A program made the position numbers and the translations under genes. 33,736 nt of DNA from the NCBI GenBank assembly GCA_902785115.1, contig CACZXQ010000035.1, positions 1-33,736 on the forward strand. The letters run 5' to 3'. Below the pieces are notes generated by a model. The model made no database searches. It was not told where the DNA came from and worked only from the letters and a program-made list of their open reading frames with translations. This document shows positions 23,232 to 29,838 of this stretch, one piece after another. Position 1 is the first letter of the stretch. The number at the start of each line of letters is the position of its first letter. This DNA is from Oscillospiraceae bacterium. GTDB taxonomy: Bacteria; Bacillota; Clostridia; Oscillospirales; Oscillospiraceae.

Positions 23232-25496
23232 TCACTTTACTGCAAGCTTGGTGGCCTCTTTGTAGGGCTTGACGAGCTGGTAGACGATGGCCGCGAGCAG
23301 TGCCAGCGCCACGATCAGGCCGAGAACGCTCAGGTTACCGGTGAAAAGGCCGCCGAGCTGGTAGACGATCAGCGCCACCACATAGGCAAAGCCGCACTGG
23401 TAGCCGATGGCAAACCAGGTCCACTTGCGGCTGTTCATCTCGCGCTTGATGGCGCCGATGGCCGCAAAGCAGGGAGCGCAGAGCAGGTTAAAGATCATGA
23501 AGGCGTAAGCCGCGAGCTTGCCGTGGCCGTTGGAGAACTTGTTGAAGTCCGCCGCGACCTTATCCCAGATCTCGTCGCCCTCTTCGCTCAGCTCAGCCTC
23601 GCCGTCCTCATCATCGTAATTATACAGCACGCCGAAGGTTCCGACAACCTCTTCTTTTGCAACCAGACCCGTCACGGTGGCGACAGTCGGCTTCCAGGAG
23701 CCAAAGCCCAGGGGCTTGAAGATCGGGGAGACGAAGTTGCCGACGCCGGCGAGGATGGAATCGTCCATAGGCGCGACCTCGTCCTCGGGGATGCCCATCT
23801 CGTCGGCAAGCTGGGCAACGTATTCCTCGGTGACCAGCTCTTCATCCTCAAAGAGATCATCCACCATGCCGAACTGGCCGTTGACCGTGCCGAAGCCGGA
23901 GAGGAACCAGATCACGATGGAGGACAGCAGGATCACGGTACCGGCCTTCTTGATGAAGGACCAGCCGCGCTCCCAGGTGCCGCGCAGCACGTTCACCGCG
24001 GAGGGAACGTGGTAGGCGGGCAGCTCCATGACGAAGGGGGCCGGGTCGCCCGCAAACATTTTTGTCTTCTTCAGCATGATGCCGGAGATGACGATGGCAG
24101 CGATGCCGATGAAGTAGGCGGAGGTGGCGACCAGGCCGCTGCCGCCGAAGAGCGCGCCCGCGATGAGGCCGATGATGGGCATCTTCGCGCCGCAGGGAAT
24201 GAAGGTCGTGGTCATGATGGTCATGCGGCGGTCACGCTCGTTTTCGATCGTGCGGGAGGCCATGACGCCCGGCACGCCGCAGCCCATGCCGACGAGCATG
24301 GGGATAAAGCTCTTGCCGCTCAGGCCGAAGCGGCGGAAAATGCGGTCCATGATGAAGGCGATACGCGCCATGTAGCCGCAGTCCTCAAGGATGCAGAGCA
24401 GAAGGAACAGCACCAGCATCTGCGGCACGAAGCCGAGCACCGCGCCGACGCCGGCGAAGATGCCGTCGGCCACCAGGCCGGTCAGCCAGTCGGCCGCGCC
24501 GATGCTCTCCATGACGGCGCGGGAGCCCTCGGTCAGCCACTCGCCGCCCAGCACGTCGTTGGTCCAGTCGGTCAGGAAGCTGCCGAAGGGACCCATGGCG
24601 ATCCAGTAGACCAGGAACATGACTGCCGCGAAGATCGGCAGACCGAGAATGCGGTTTGTGACCACCTTGTCGATCTTGTCAGAGGTGGTGAGATTGCCCT
24701 TCTGTCCCTTCTTCACGCAGGCCTTGATGACAGAGGCGATGTAAATGTAGCGCTCGTTGGTGATGATGCTCTCGGCGTCGTCATCCAGCTCCTTCTCCGC
24801 GGCCTGAATATCCTTCTCGATATGCTCCAGCGTCGCGGGGGCGATGCTCAGCTTCTCGAGTACCTTGTCGTCGCGCTCAAAGATCTTGATGGCGTACCAG
24901 CGCTGCTGCTCCTCGGGGAGATTGTGCACGGTGACCTCCTCGATGTGCGCGAGGGCGTGCTCCACCACGCCGGAGAAGCTGTGCTGGGGAACGGTTTTGG
25001 TGCCGGTCGCGGCCTTGATAGCAGCCTCGGCAGCCTCGTCCGTACCGGTACCCTTCAGGGCGGAAATCTCCACCACCGCGCAGCCGAGCTGACGGGCAAG
25101 CTCCTTGGTGTTGATCTTGTCGCCCTTCTTCTGCACGATGTCCATCATGTTGAGCGCCACCACCACGGGGATGCCGATCTCGACAAGCTGGGTGGTGAGA
25201 TAGAGGTTGCGCTCGAGGTTCGTGCCGTCGACGATGTTGAGGATCACGTCAGGCCGCTCGTCAATGAGGTAGTTGCGCGCTACGACCTCTTCCAGCGTAT
25301 AGGGGGAGAGGGAGTAGATGCCCGGCAGGTCGGTGACGATCACGTCCTTGTGGTTTTTGAGCTTGCCTTCCTTCTTCTCTACCGTGACGCCCGGCCAGTT
25401 GCCCACGAACTGGTTGGAGCCGGTCAGCGCGTTAAACAGCGTGGTCTTGCCGCAGTTGGGGTTGCCGGCAAGCGCGATTTTGATTTGTTTGTCCAT
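23232..25496 (-). CDS. feoB: Ferrous iron transporter FeoB
   Basis: A 754-residue inner-membrane protein importing Fe2+. The N-terminal G domain has G1 GNPNCGKTTLFN at about 11-22, G2 region GNWPGVTVEKKEG, G3 DLPGIYSL, G4 NMMD near 117 and SALKGTG. A helical spacer follows to about residue 270, then the membrane part with two Gate-type repeats (GVGAVLGFVPQMLVLF, and IPMLVGMGCGVPGVMASRTI containing the conserved Cys). The C-terminal segment from about 660 includes LLCAPCFAAIGAIKREM, the second conserved Cys region. A cytoplasmic acidic insertion (NYDDEDGEAELSEEGDE) lies near residue 630. It is third in the feoA-feoA-feoB operon and preceded by AAGGAG. Confidence 0.97.
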   Translation of the reverse strand: MDKQIKIALAGNPNCGKTTLFNALTGSNQFVGNWPGVTVEKKEGKLKNHKDVIVTDLPGIYSLSPYTLEEVVARNYLIDERPDVILNIVDGTNLERNLYLTTQLVEIGIPVVVALNMMDIVQKKGDKINTKELARQLGCAVVEISALKGTGTDEAAEAAIKAATGTKTVPQHSFSGVVEHALAHIEEVTVHNLPEEQQRWYAIKIFERDDKVLEKLSIAPATLEHIEKDIQAAEKELDDDAESIITNERYIYIASVIKACVKKGQKGNLTTSDKIDKVVTNRILGLPIFAAVMFLVYWIAMGPFGSFLTDWTNDVLGGEWLTEGSRAVMESIGAADWLTGLVADGIFAGVGAVLGFVPQMLVLFLLLCILEDCGYMARIAFIMDRIFRRFGLSGKSFIPMLVGMGCGVPGVMASRTIENERDRRMTIMTTTFIPCGAKMPIIGLIAGALFGGSGLVATSAYFIGIAAIVISGIMLKKTKMFAGDPAPFVMELPAYHVPSAVNVLRGTWERGWSFIKKAGTVILLSSIVIWFLSGFGTVNGQFGMVDDLFEDEELVTEEYVAQLADEMGIPEDEVAPMDDSILAGVGNFVSPIFKPLGFGSWKPTVATVTGLVAKEEVVGTFGVLYNYDDEDGEAELSEEGDEIWDKVAADFNKFSNGHGKLAAYAFMIFNLLCAPCFAAIGAIKREMNSRKWTWFAIGYQCGFAYVVALIVYQLGGLFTGNLSVLGLIVALALLAAIVYQLVKPYKEATKLAVK

Positions 25497-25522
25497 AGCT
25501 TACTCCTTGTTCTGCAATTAAA

Positions 25523-25744
25523 TCACTCTACTTCGATCATGTCCGCATCGGCCTTGCGCAGGCTAAGCTCGTAACCGCGCACCGTGACCTCAATGGGGTC
25601 GCCCAACGGCGCCACCTTGCGCACATAGATCTCCACGCCCTTGGTAATGCCCATGTCCATGATGCGGCGCTTGATCGCGCCCTCGCCATGAAGTTTGACA
25701 ACCTTAACCGTACTGCCGATCGGAGCCGTTCTCAATGTGTTCAT
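25523..25744 (-). CDS. feoA: FeoA-family protein (second copy)
   Basis: A 73-residue SH3-like protein that assists FeoB. It shows the pattern GSTVKVVKLHGEGAIKRRIM, DMGITKGVEIYVRKVAPLGD and IEVTVRGYELSLRKADAD, with the conserved RRxxDMG and G-ELSLR elements. It lies between the first feoA and feoB, 26 bases ahead of feoB, with a GAGGAGAGAGG site. Twin feoA genes before feoB are a known Firmicutes arrangement; each may act on a different FeoB surface. Confidence 0.94.
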   Translation of the reverse strand: MNTLRTAPIGSTVKVVKLHGEGAIKRRIMDMGITKGVEIYVRKVAPLGDPIEVTVRGYELSLRKADADMIEVE

Positions 25745-25760
25745 GTTGTCCTCTCTCCTC

Positions 25761-25973
25761 TTAAATCATAATTTTTCCGGCCATCTCGCGGCTGATGGCG
25801 ACCCGGGACTCCTTCACCTTGACGATCAGGTTCCCGCCGATGGTGGAGATCACGGAGACGCTTCCCCCCACGACAAATCCCAGATCGGCCAGATGCTGTT
25901 TCATCTCGGGGCTTCCGCCCACCTTCCGGATGATGGCTTCCTCGCCGGTCTCGGCGAGCAGCAGAGGCATCAT
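25761..25973 (-). CDS. feoA: FeoA-family protein (first copy)
   Basis: A 70-residue FeoA-like protein: MMPLLLAETGEEAIIRKVGG, MKQHLADLGFVVGGSVSVI, and VKVKESRVAISREMAGKIMI. A GTG start at 26000 is possible but would place the GGGAGG ribosome site inside the gene, eight bases before the ATG at 25973, so the ATG is preferred. It differs strongly from the second copy, suggesting old divergence and not recent duplication. First gene of the feo operon; its promoter carries a DtxR-like operator. Confidence 0.92.
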   Translation of the reverse strand: MMPLLLAETGEEAIIRKVGGSPEMKQHLADLGFVVGGSVSVISTIGGNLIVKVKESRVAISREMAGKIMI

Positions 25974-26052
25974 ATCTATGTATCCTCCCAAAATCCGCAC
26001 TGTTAGAATCGGTTAACCGCCGCGCAAAAAAAGTGCCGCTGGTTTGCCTTTT

Positions 26053-26093
26053 CTAACTTCTGTTAGTTTAATAGAACTAACCTCATTTGTCAA
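26053..26093 (-). promoter_or_regulatory. feo promoter covered by a DtxR/IdeR-like inverted repeat
   Basis: On the minus strand TTGACA (26088-26093), 17-base spacer and TAAACT (26065-26070). The spacer and -10 box are overlaid by GTTAGTT-6-AACTAAC (26062-26081), with a further CTAAC half-site at 26053-26057, giving CTAAC-4-GTTAG as a second overlapping palindrome. GGTTAG/CTAACC half-sites are typical of iron-dependent DtxR-family repressors; binding here would exclude RNA polymerase when iron is plentiful. Confidence 0.78.
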
Positions 26094-26122
26094 GAGGAAA
26101 GTGAAATTTCTTCTCCCGCCTC

Positions 26123-26151
26123 TTGGCAAGGGAAGCGACAGGCAGTATACT
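26123..26151 (+). promoter_or_regulatory. Promoter of the 73-aa protein
   Basis: TTGGCA (26123-26128), 17-base spacer and TATACT (26146-26151), divergent from the feo promoter by about 30 bases. Confidence 0.65.
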
Positions 26152-26182
26152 ATTGTCAGATCAAGGAAACAGGAGGCCGAAG

Positions 26183-26404
26183 ATGGGACTTTTTTCGAGA
26201 AAGAAGGAGGCGCCGCCGCTCTACCCGCCGGAGAAATGGGAGCCTGTGCTGCGCTGCAGCATCTGCACCGGCGAGCAGGTGGCCTGTATGCGCGATCGCG
26301 AAAGCGGCAAGCTGCGGGAGATCATGCTGATCCACGATGAAGGCGACCTTGCGGCCTTCCGCAAGACCTACGGCGTCACGGGGGAGATACCCAGAGTGTA
26401 CTGA
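26183..26404 (+). CDS. Small conserved-looking protein of unknown function (73 aa)
   Basis: Starts MGLFSRKKEAPPLYPPEKWE and continues with EPVLRCSICTGEQVACMRD, GKLREIMLIHDEGDLAAFRKTYGV and IPRVY. Two cysteines form CSIC and a third follows. The layout (basic N-terminus, SICTGEQ, LIxDxxDLxxFxxxYG) resembles a small protein found in other gut Firmicutes, sometimes labelled aspartate dehydrogenase without support; I assign no function. A strong AGGAGG site lies seven bases before the ATG and it has its own promoter. It is divergent from the feo operon, which could mean shared iron control, but the DtxR-like site does not cover its promoter. Confidence 0.78.
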   Translation: MGLFSRKKEAPPLYPPEKWEPVLRCSICTGEQVACMRDRESGKLREIMLIHDEGDLAAFRKTYGVTGEIPRVY

Positions 26405-26427
26405 AGGGGTCATTGCTGTCATAGCGC

Positions 26428-26504
26428 TTAGTTCTTAGCTCTTAGTTCTTAGAAGAATAGGCTAAGCTCTTAACTGGCCACTGACCACTGGCTACTGGCC
26501 ACTA
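26428..26504. repeat. Intergenic repeat (CTTAGTTCTTAG and family C GGCCAGT units)
   Basis: Left part holds two direct CTTAGTTCTTAG units; the right part (26474-26504) reads, on the minus strand, TAGTGGCCAGTAGCCAGTGG followed by TCAGTGGCCAGT. The first three bases of that string (26502-26504) are the TAG stop codon of the ThrE C-half gene. Related to the fragment at 112-139. Confidence 0.75.
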
Positions 26505-26927
26505 TTTCCTCGTCCGAAGCTCGCGCACGGCGAGGACGAAGCTCATGCCCGCCGCGATGGCGAGGGCAAACTCCAGCGTTTGGGCGCCGTATTCCCGCGC
26601 GCCGATAAAATCGCGCTGCACGGCGCAGCTCATGGCATAGTACAGAGAGCTGCCGGGCACCAGCGGGATCACGGCGGGGATCACGAAGAGCGTGGCGGGC
26701 GTGCGCATGAGGCGCGCCAGCACCTCCGCATAGACCACCGCGAAGGCGGAGGCGGCAAGGCAGCACAAAAAGCCGGACGCCAGCAGAGCCTCCAGCAGCA
26801 GATAAAGCCCCCAGGTGAGCATGCCGCCCAGCGCGGCGGGCAGCAGATAACGCCGCCGCAGACCGAACAGCAGCGCAAAGCCGAAGGAGCCGGCAAAGGC
26901 GCTCAAAAGCTGAATCAGAATCCGCAT
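26502..26927 (-). CDS. Threonine/serine exporter, ThrE C-terminal half (DUF3815-type)
   Basis: A 141-residue membrane protein with about four or five hydrophobic segments (ILIQLLSAFAGSFGFALLFG, YLLPAALGGMLTWGLYLLLE, LCCLAASAFAVVYAEVLA, TLFVIPAVIPLVPGSSLYY). The IPLVPGSSLYYAM motif is a hallmark of this half. In many Firmicutes the ThrE exporter is split into two adjacent genes, as here; the partner starts 12 bases upstream. Together they should export threonine or serine, or related small molecules. The TAG stop codon is the first three bases of a family C repeat. Confidence 0.88.
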   Translation of the reverse strand: MRILIQLLSAFAGSFGFALLFGLRRRYLLPAALGGMLTWGLYLLLEALLASGFLCCLAASAFAVVYAEVLARLMRTPATLFVIPAVIPLVPGSSLYYAMSCAVQRDFIGAREYGAQTLEFALAIAAGMSFVLAVRELRTRK

Positions 26928-26939
26928 CCCTTCGCCCCC

Positions 26940-27713
26940 TTAAAATACCGCGTTGACCACGATCAGCGCCACCATGAAGCCGCCCGCCAGCGCCGCCGCC
27001 CAAATAAGGCTCTCGGCCAGGCGTACCACGCCGGAGATGGTGTTGCCGACGAGGATGTTGCGGATGGCGTTGGTCATGGCAAGGCCGGGGATCAGCAGCA
27101 TGATGTCCCCGATCAGGATCTTGTCCATGTGCAGCGCCGGGATCAGCGTCGTCACCGCGCCGACCGCGATCCCGATCAGCAGCGAGACCACCAGGTTGAA
27201 GGCCACGGTGTTGAGCTTGGTGCGCCCGAGATACTCCTGCAGCGCCACCACTGCCACGGCAAACAGCGCCGCCGCGAGCCCGTCCCAGCCGTTGCCGCCG
27301 AAGAACACGGCAAAGCTGAAGGCTGAGAGGAGGCTGCCGCCGAGGATCACAGGAAAGGGCTTATGCCCCGCCGCCACACGGTCGAGCTTTGCCCGAAGCG
27401 CCGGCAGCGGCATGGGATCTGCGCAGCAGCTTCGACTCAGGCTGTTGAGCTTTTCGAGGCGGTAAAAATCCGTCAGCCCGTTGGAGAGGATGCGCCGGGT
27501 CTGGGTCGCGGCCTCCCCCTCGTGAAAGGCCATGCTGAGGCTGATGAGCGAGGGGATCACAAACACGTCCACCCGCTGCGCGCCGTAGGCCTTGCCCACG
27601 CGCGAAAGCGTATCCTCCACGCGGCTGATCTCCGCCCCCGCGTCGAGCAGCAGATCGCCCATTTTGAGCATACACTCCAGCAGGGCGCTCTGTTCATCCT
27701 TGCTCAGATCCAT
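26940..27713 (-). CDS. Threonine/serine exporter, ThrE N-terminal half (DUF1212-type)
   Basis: A 257-residue protein. Residues about 1-110 are the cytoplasmic domain (LKMGDLLLDAGAEISRVEDTLSR, DVFVIPSLISLSM, TRRI), in which the GAEISRVEDT motif is characteristic. Residues about 125-255 hold five hydrophobic segments, including ILIGDIMLLIPGLAMTNAIRN. The ATG at 27713 has an AAGGAGA site; the longer frame to 27812 overlaps the preceding gene in another frame and is unlikely. It pairs with the C-half gene. It overlaps the tail of the histidine-phosphatase-like gene by about 20 bases if that gene is read through its frameshift. Confidence 0.88.
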   Translation of the reverse strand: MDLSKDEQSALLECMLKMGDLLLDAGAEISRVEDTLSRVGKAYGAQRVDVFVIPSLISLSMAFHEGEAATQTRRILSNGLTDFYRLEKLNSLSRSCCADPMPLPALRAKLDRVAAGHKPFPVILGGSLLSAFSFAVFFGGNGWDGLAAALFAVAVVALQEYLGRTKLNTVAFNLVVSLLIGIAVGAVTTLIPALHMDKILIGDIMLLIPGLAMTNAIRNILVGNTISGVVRLAESLIWAAALAGGFMVALIVVNAVF

Positions 27714-28256
27714 GAGAATCTCCTTTGAACTTGATCCCGGCTCTCTGCGCCTTGTCACGTCCCACGCCGCAGCCGGGGTTCGAGAGCATGCAGTTGTGCC
27801 CGCAGCCCCCACAGTGGGCGACCCGGCTCGTCACCAGGATGCGCTCCCCGGGGCGGATCGCCCCCAGTTTGGAACGGTGAAAGCAGTCTCCAGCGCGGCG
27901 ATCAGTGCCTCCGCACGTTCACGGGCAGCCTTTTTCGCTTCCCCCTTCGGCACGTCCAGCTTTTCGCGCATTGCAAGCGGCAGCGCGGTGTTGGAGCATG
28001 TGCCCGGTACGGGCTCCGCTTCGTCCAAGCCGTCGTGTACGTTCAGCATCGCCCCCGGGCAGAGGGCTTCCGCCGTGGCCTTCGCCGCGGGAGCATGGCT
28101 GATATAGACGCGAAGCTTTTGTGCTTTGAGGGGCTTTTCCCCGTCTTTGACCGGGGCGGCGGAGAGCGCCGCCTGCCGCGCCTCGCGGTACCGATCGCTT
28201 GTATATCCTCCCGCGGGCATTGCGCCCTCAAAGGAGCAGATGAGCCAGAGCTTCAC
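27694..28256 (-). pseudogene. Degenerate histidine-phosphatase-like gene with C-terminal cysteine cluster, frameshifted
   Basis: Starts at GTG 28256 behind a GGAGGTG site (an ATG at 28298 overlaps the promoter region and is unlikely). The first frame gives KLWLICSFEGAMPAGGYTSD, LRVYISHAPAAKATAEALCP, LNVHDGLDEAEPVPGT, which follow the layout of phosphoglycerate-mutase-like phosphatases; the RHG catalytic triplet is replaced by CSF and the later SHG by SRVAHC. Near 27880-27895 the frame changes; the continuing frame reads DCFHRSKLGAIRPGERILVT, then HCGGCGHNCMLSNPGC, and ends at 27694. The span is 563 bases, one short of 188 codons. The cysteines (CxxC-x3-C-x6-C) suggest metal binding. Function unknown; not a working phosphatase by motif. 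Confidence 0.7.
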
Positions 28257-28286
28257 GGCGACACCTCCGTCTGTCAGAATATCTTC

Positions 28287-28314
28287 ATTATAGTGCAAAT
28301 ACGAGACTTGTCAA
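28287..28314 (-). promoter_or_regulatory. Promoter of the histidine-phosphatase-like/ThrE unit
   Basis: Minus-strand perfect TTGACA (28309-28314) and TATAAT (28287-28292) with a 16-base spacer, 30 bases before the GTG start. It could drive the broken gene and both ThrE halves. Confidence 0.8.
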
Positions 28315-28325
28315 ACAAAATTGAG

Positions 28326-28370
28326 CCCCCTCAGTCGCTCCGCGACAGCTCCCCCAAAAGGGAGGGACCA
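28326..28370. repeat. Short intergenic repeat with two hairpins (family D)
   Basis: CCCTCAGTCGCTCCGCGACA contains GTCGC-TCC-GCGAC (28334-28346), followed by CTCCC/GGGAG (28349-28353 with 28360-28364). The layout matches a short repeat I associate with gut Firmicutes intergenic regions, from general familiarity only. It ends 8 bases before the -35 box of the next gene. No second copy lies in the window. Confidence 0.5.
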
Positions 28371-28377
28371 GGAACGC

Positions 28378-28406
28378 TTTACAAATAAAACGAAGACGCG
28401 TATAAT
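28378..28406 (+). promoter_or_regulatory. Promoter of the beta-helix protein
   Basis: TTTACA (28378-28383), 17-base spacer and perfect TATAAT (28401-28406). Ribosome site AAAAAGGA lies ahead of the ATG at 28441. Confidence 0.8.
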
Positions 28407-28440
28407 TTACCTATAAAATGCAAAAAAGGATGTCATCGCC

Positions 28441-29676
28441 ATGAAAAAATGCATCCACTGCGGCGCGCAGCTGCCAGACAGCGCCGGCTTCTGCCCCTAT
28501 TGCCGCCGCAGGCAGAAAGAGGAAAACGCCCGTGCGGCGCGCGCCCGTCCCTGGGGCAAACTGATGGTCATCGGCGCGGTGATCTTGCTGGCATTGCTCG
28601 TCTGGGGCGCGGCGGCGCTGATTTCGCGTCTGCAATATACGCCCGTCACCCTCTCCACGCAAAGCTCCACCATCCACTATACCGATCGCAGCGGGAGCTA
28701 CCTGCTCTGCCTGCGCTGGGACGACGGCGCGGCCGGGGATCTCGTGTCCCGCGTGATTTCCGAGGGCGAGGAGGGCAGCGCCGTGAGCCTGCTCTACGCC
28801 TACGACGCCGAGAGCGGTGAGGATCGCCGCGCGGCCTTCCAGCGGCGGCTGGAGAGCCTGACCGTCACGGCGGAGCCCGAGAGCGTGACGCTGGAAACGC
28901 CCACGCCCGACGGCGGCGCGGTGCGCGGCGCGGCGCTTACTTACACGGCGGAGAGCGGCACCAGCGCCATCGTCTGGTCACTTTGCATGAAAAACGGCGA
29001 CACGATCACGCTGCGCCACAGTCTGCGCGCCGTGAAACAGCGTTCCTTCAGCTATTCCTACCGCGATTACGACCTCTCCACGCTTGAGAAGCTGGAGGAA
29101 TTTCTCGCCAAGCTCCCAAGCGGCGCGAACGCCGGGGCGGTCACGACGATCTATCTGCCCCCGGTGCAGTACGAGGGCGGGCTGCGCCTTACCGAGCGCG
29201 CCTTTGCCTTTGTGGGCAGCAGCGAGGGTGAGCAGCGCACCACCTTCACCGACACGGTGTACGTTCAGGTGCGAACGCCCCAGATCGTAGCGTTTACCGG
29301 CGTCAGCTTTCTCGGCAGCGGCGGCGTCGGTCTCTCGGCGGAGGAGGGCGCGATCCTGCGCGGCTGCAGCTTTGAGGGCTGGGACATCGGCGTGGATTCG
29401 CGCGACGGCTCCTGGGTCGCAGCCTTCGATTGCGACTTCATTGCAAACGGCGTGGGCTTCCGCTTCAACTCCGGCGCCTCCACCCTCGCCTCCCCCACCT
29501 ATTCCGGGAATCAGTTTATCGGCAACGGCATCGGCTTTCAGATCCTGAAAACGCCCAGCCGCGAGGTGCTGAGCTTCCCCGGCTGCCGCTTTGAGCGCAA
29601 CAGCAAGGACATCGACAACCAGAGCAGCCGCAGTGTCAACACCAAGGGCGCGGTGTTTGTGAAAAACACCGCGTGA
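28441..29676 (+). CDS. Zinc-ribbon, membrane-anchored protein with parallel beta-helix domain
   Basis: Family not identified. Residues 4-22 form a zinc ribbon (CIHCGAQLPDSAGFCPYC, two CxxC pairs). A basic linker leads to one transmembrane helix at about 41-62 (MVIGAVILLALLVWGAAALI). Residues 65-210 are a beta-rich extracellular region. Residues about 230-405 look like a right-handed beta-helix with PbH1-type turns: FAFVGSSEGEQRTTF, QIVAFTGVSFLGSGGVGLSA, ILRGCSFEGWDIGVDSRDGS, FDCDFIANGVGFRFNSGAS, NQFIGNGIGFQI, FPGCRFERNSKDIDNQSS. Beta-helices often bind or cleave polysaccharides, but no catalytic residues were recognised, so a binding or structural role is equally possible. Single-gene unit with a strong promoter, convergent with galT across a repeat. 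Confidence 0.85.
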   Translation: MKKCIHCGAQLPDSAGFCPYCRRRQKEENARAARARPWGKLMVIGAVILLALLVWGAAALISRLQYTPVTLSTQSSTIHYTDRSGSYLLCLRWDDGAAGDLVSRVISEGEEGSAVSLLYAYDAESGEDRRAAFQRRLESLTVTAEPESVTLETPTPDGGAVRGAALTYTAESGTSAIVWSLCMKNGDTITLRHSLRAVKQRSFSYSYRDYDLSTLEKLEEFLAKLPSGANAGAVTTIYLPPVQYEGGLRLTERAFAFVGSSEGEQRTTFTDTVYVQVRTPQIVAFTGVSFLGSGGVGLSAEEGAILRGCSFEGWDIGVDSRDGSWVAAFDCDFIANGVGFRFNSGASTLASPTYSGNQFIGNGIGFQILKTPSREVLSFPGCRFERNSKDIDNQSSRSVNTKGAVFVKNTA

Positions 29677-29692
29677 ATAGAGAAAAGTATTC

Positions 29693-29838
29693 GTAGGGGC
29701 GATTCACGAATCGCCCGCACAGTACAGGTTTGTTTTTCAAAAAGCTTGGGCGAATCCGTAAAAAAGGATACGGATTCGCCCAAATTCTATTCAATTGATC
29801 GGTTTTCTCTCGCCGGGCGATTCGTGAATCGCCCCTAC
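29693..29838. repeat. Inverted-repeat element, family B copy 1
   Basis: Identical 25-base ends in inverted orientation (29693-29717 and 29814-29838), each beginning GTAGGGGCG, ending CGCCCG, and itself palindromic (GGGCGATTC-AC-GAATCGCCC). The 96-base centre contains a 15-bp hairpin. The right end holds the TAG stop of galT. A second copy with different inner sequence is at 33535-33599. No open reading frame inside; MITE-like by structure. Confidence 0.88.
29746..29783. terminator. Hairpin inside family B copy 1
   Basis: TTGGGCGAATCCGTA (29746-29760) pairs fully with 29769-29783, loop 8 bases. On the minus strand it is followed within four bases by TTTTT, on the plus strand by ATTCTATT, so it could end the convergent galT and beta-helix transcripts. 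Confidence 0.75.

Noticed and set aside
22962..25574. An 870-codon open frame on the plus strand opposite feoB
   Set aside because: It is the shadow of feoB in GC-rich DNA: rich in His, Asp, Gly and Ala, no ribosome site, no recognisable domain, while the opposite strand encodes a complete FeoB.
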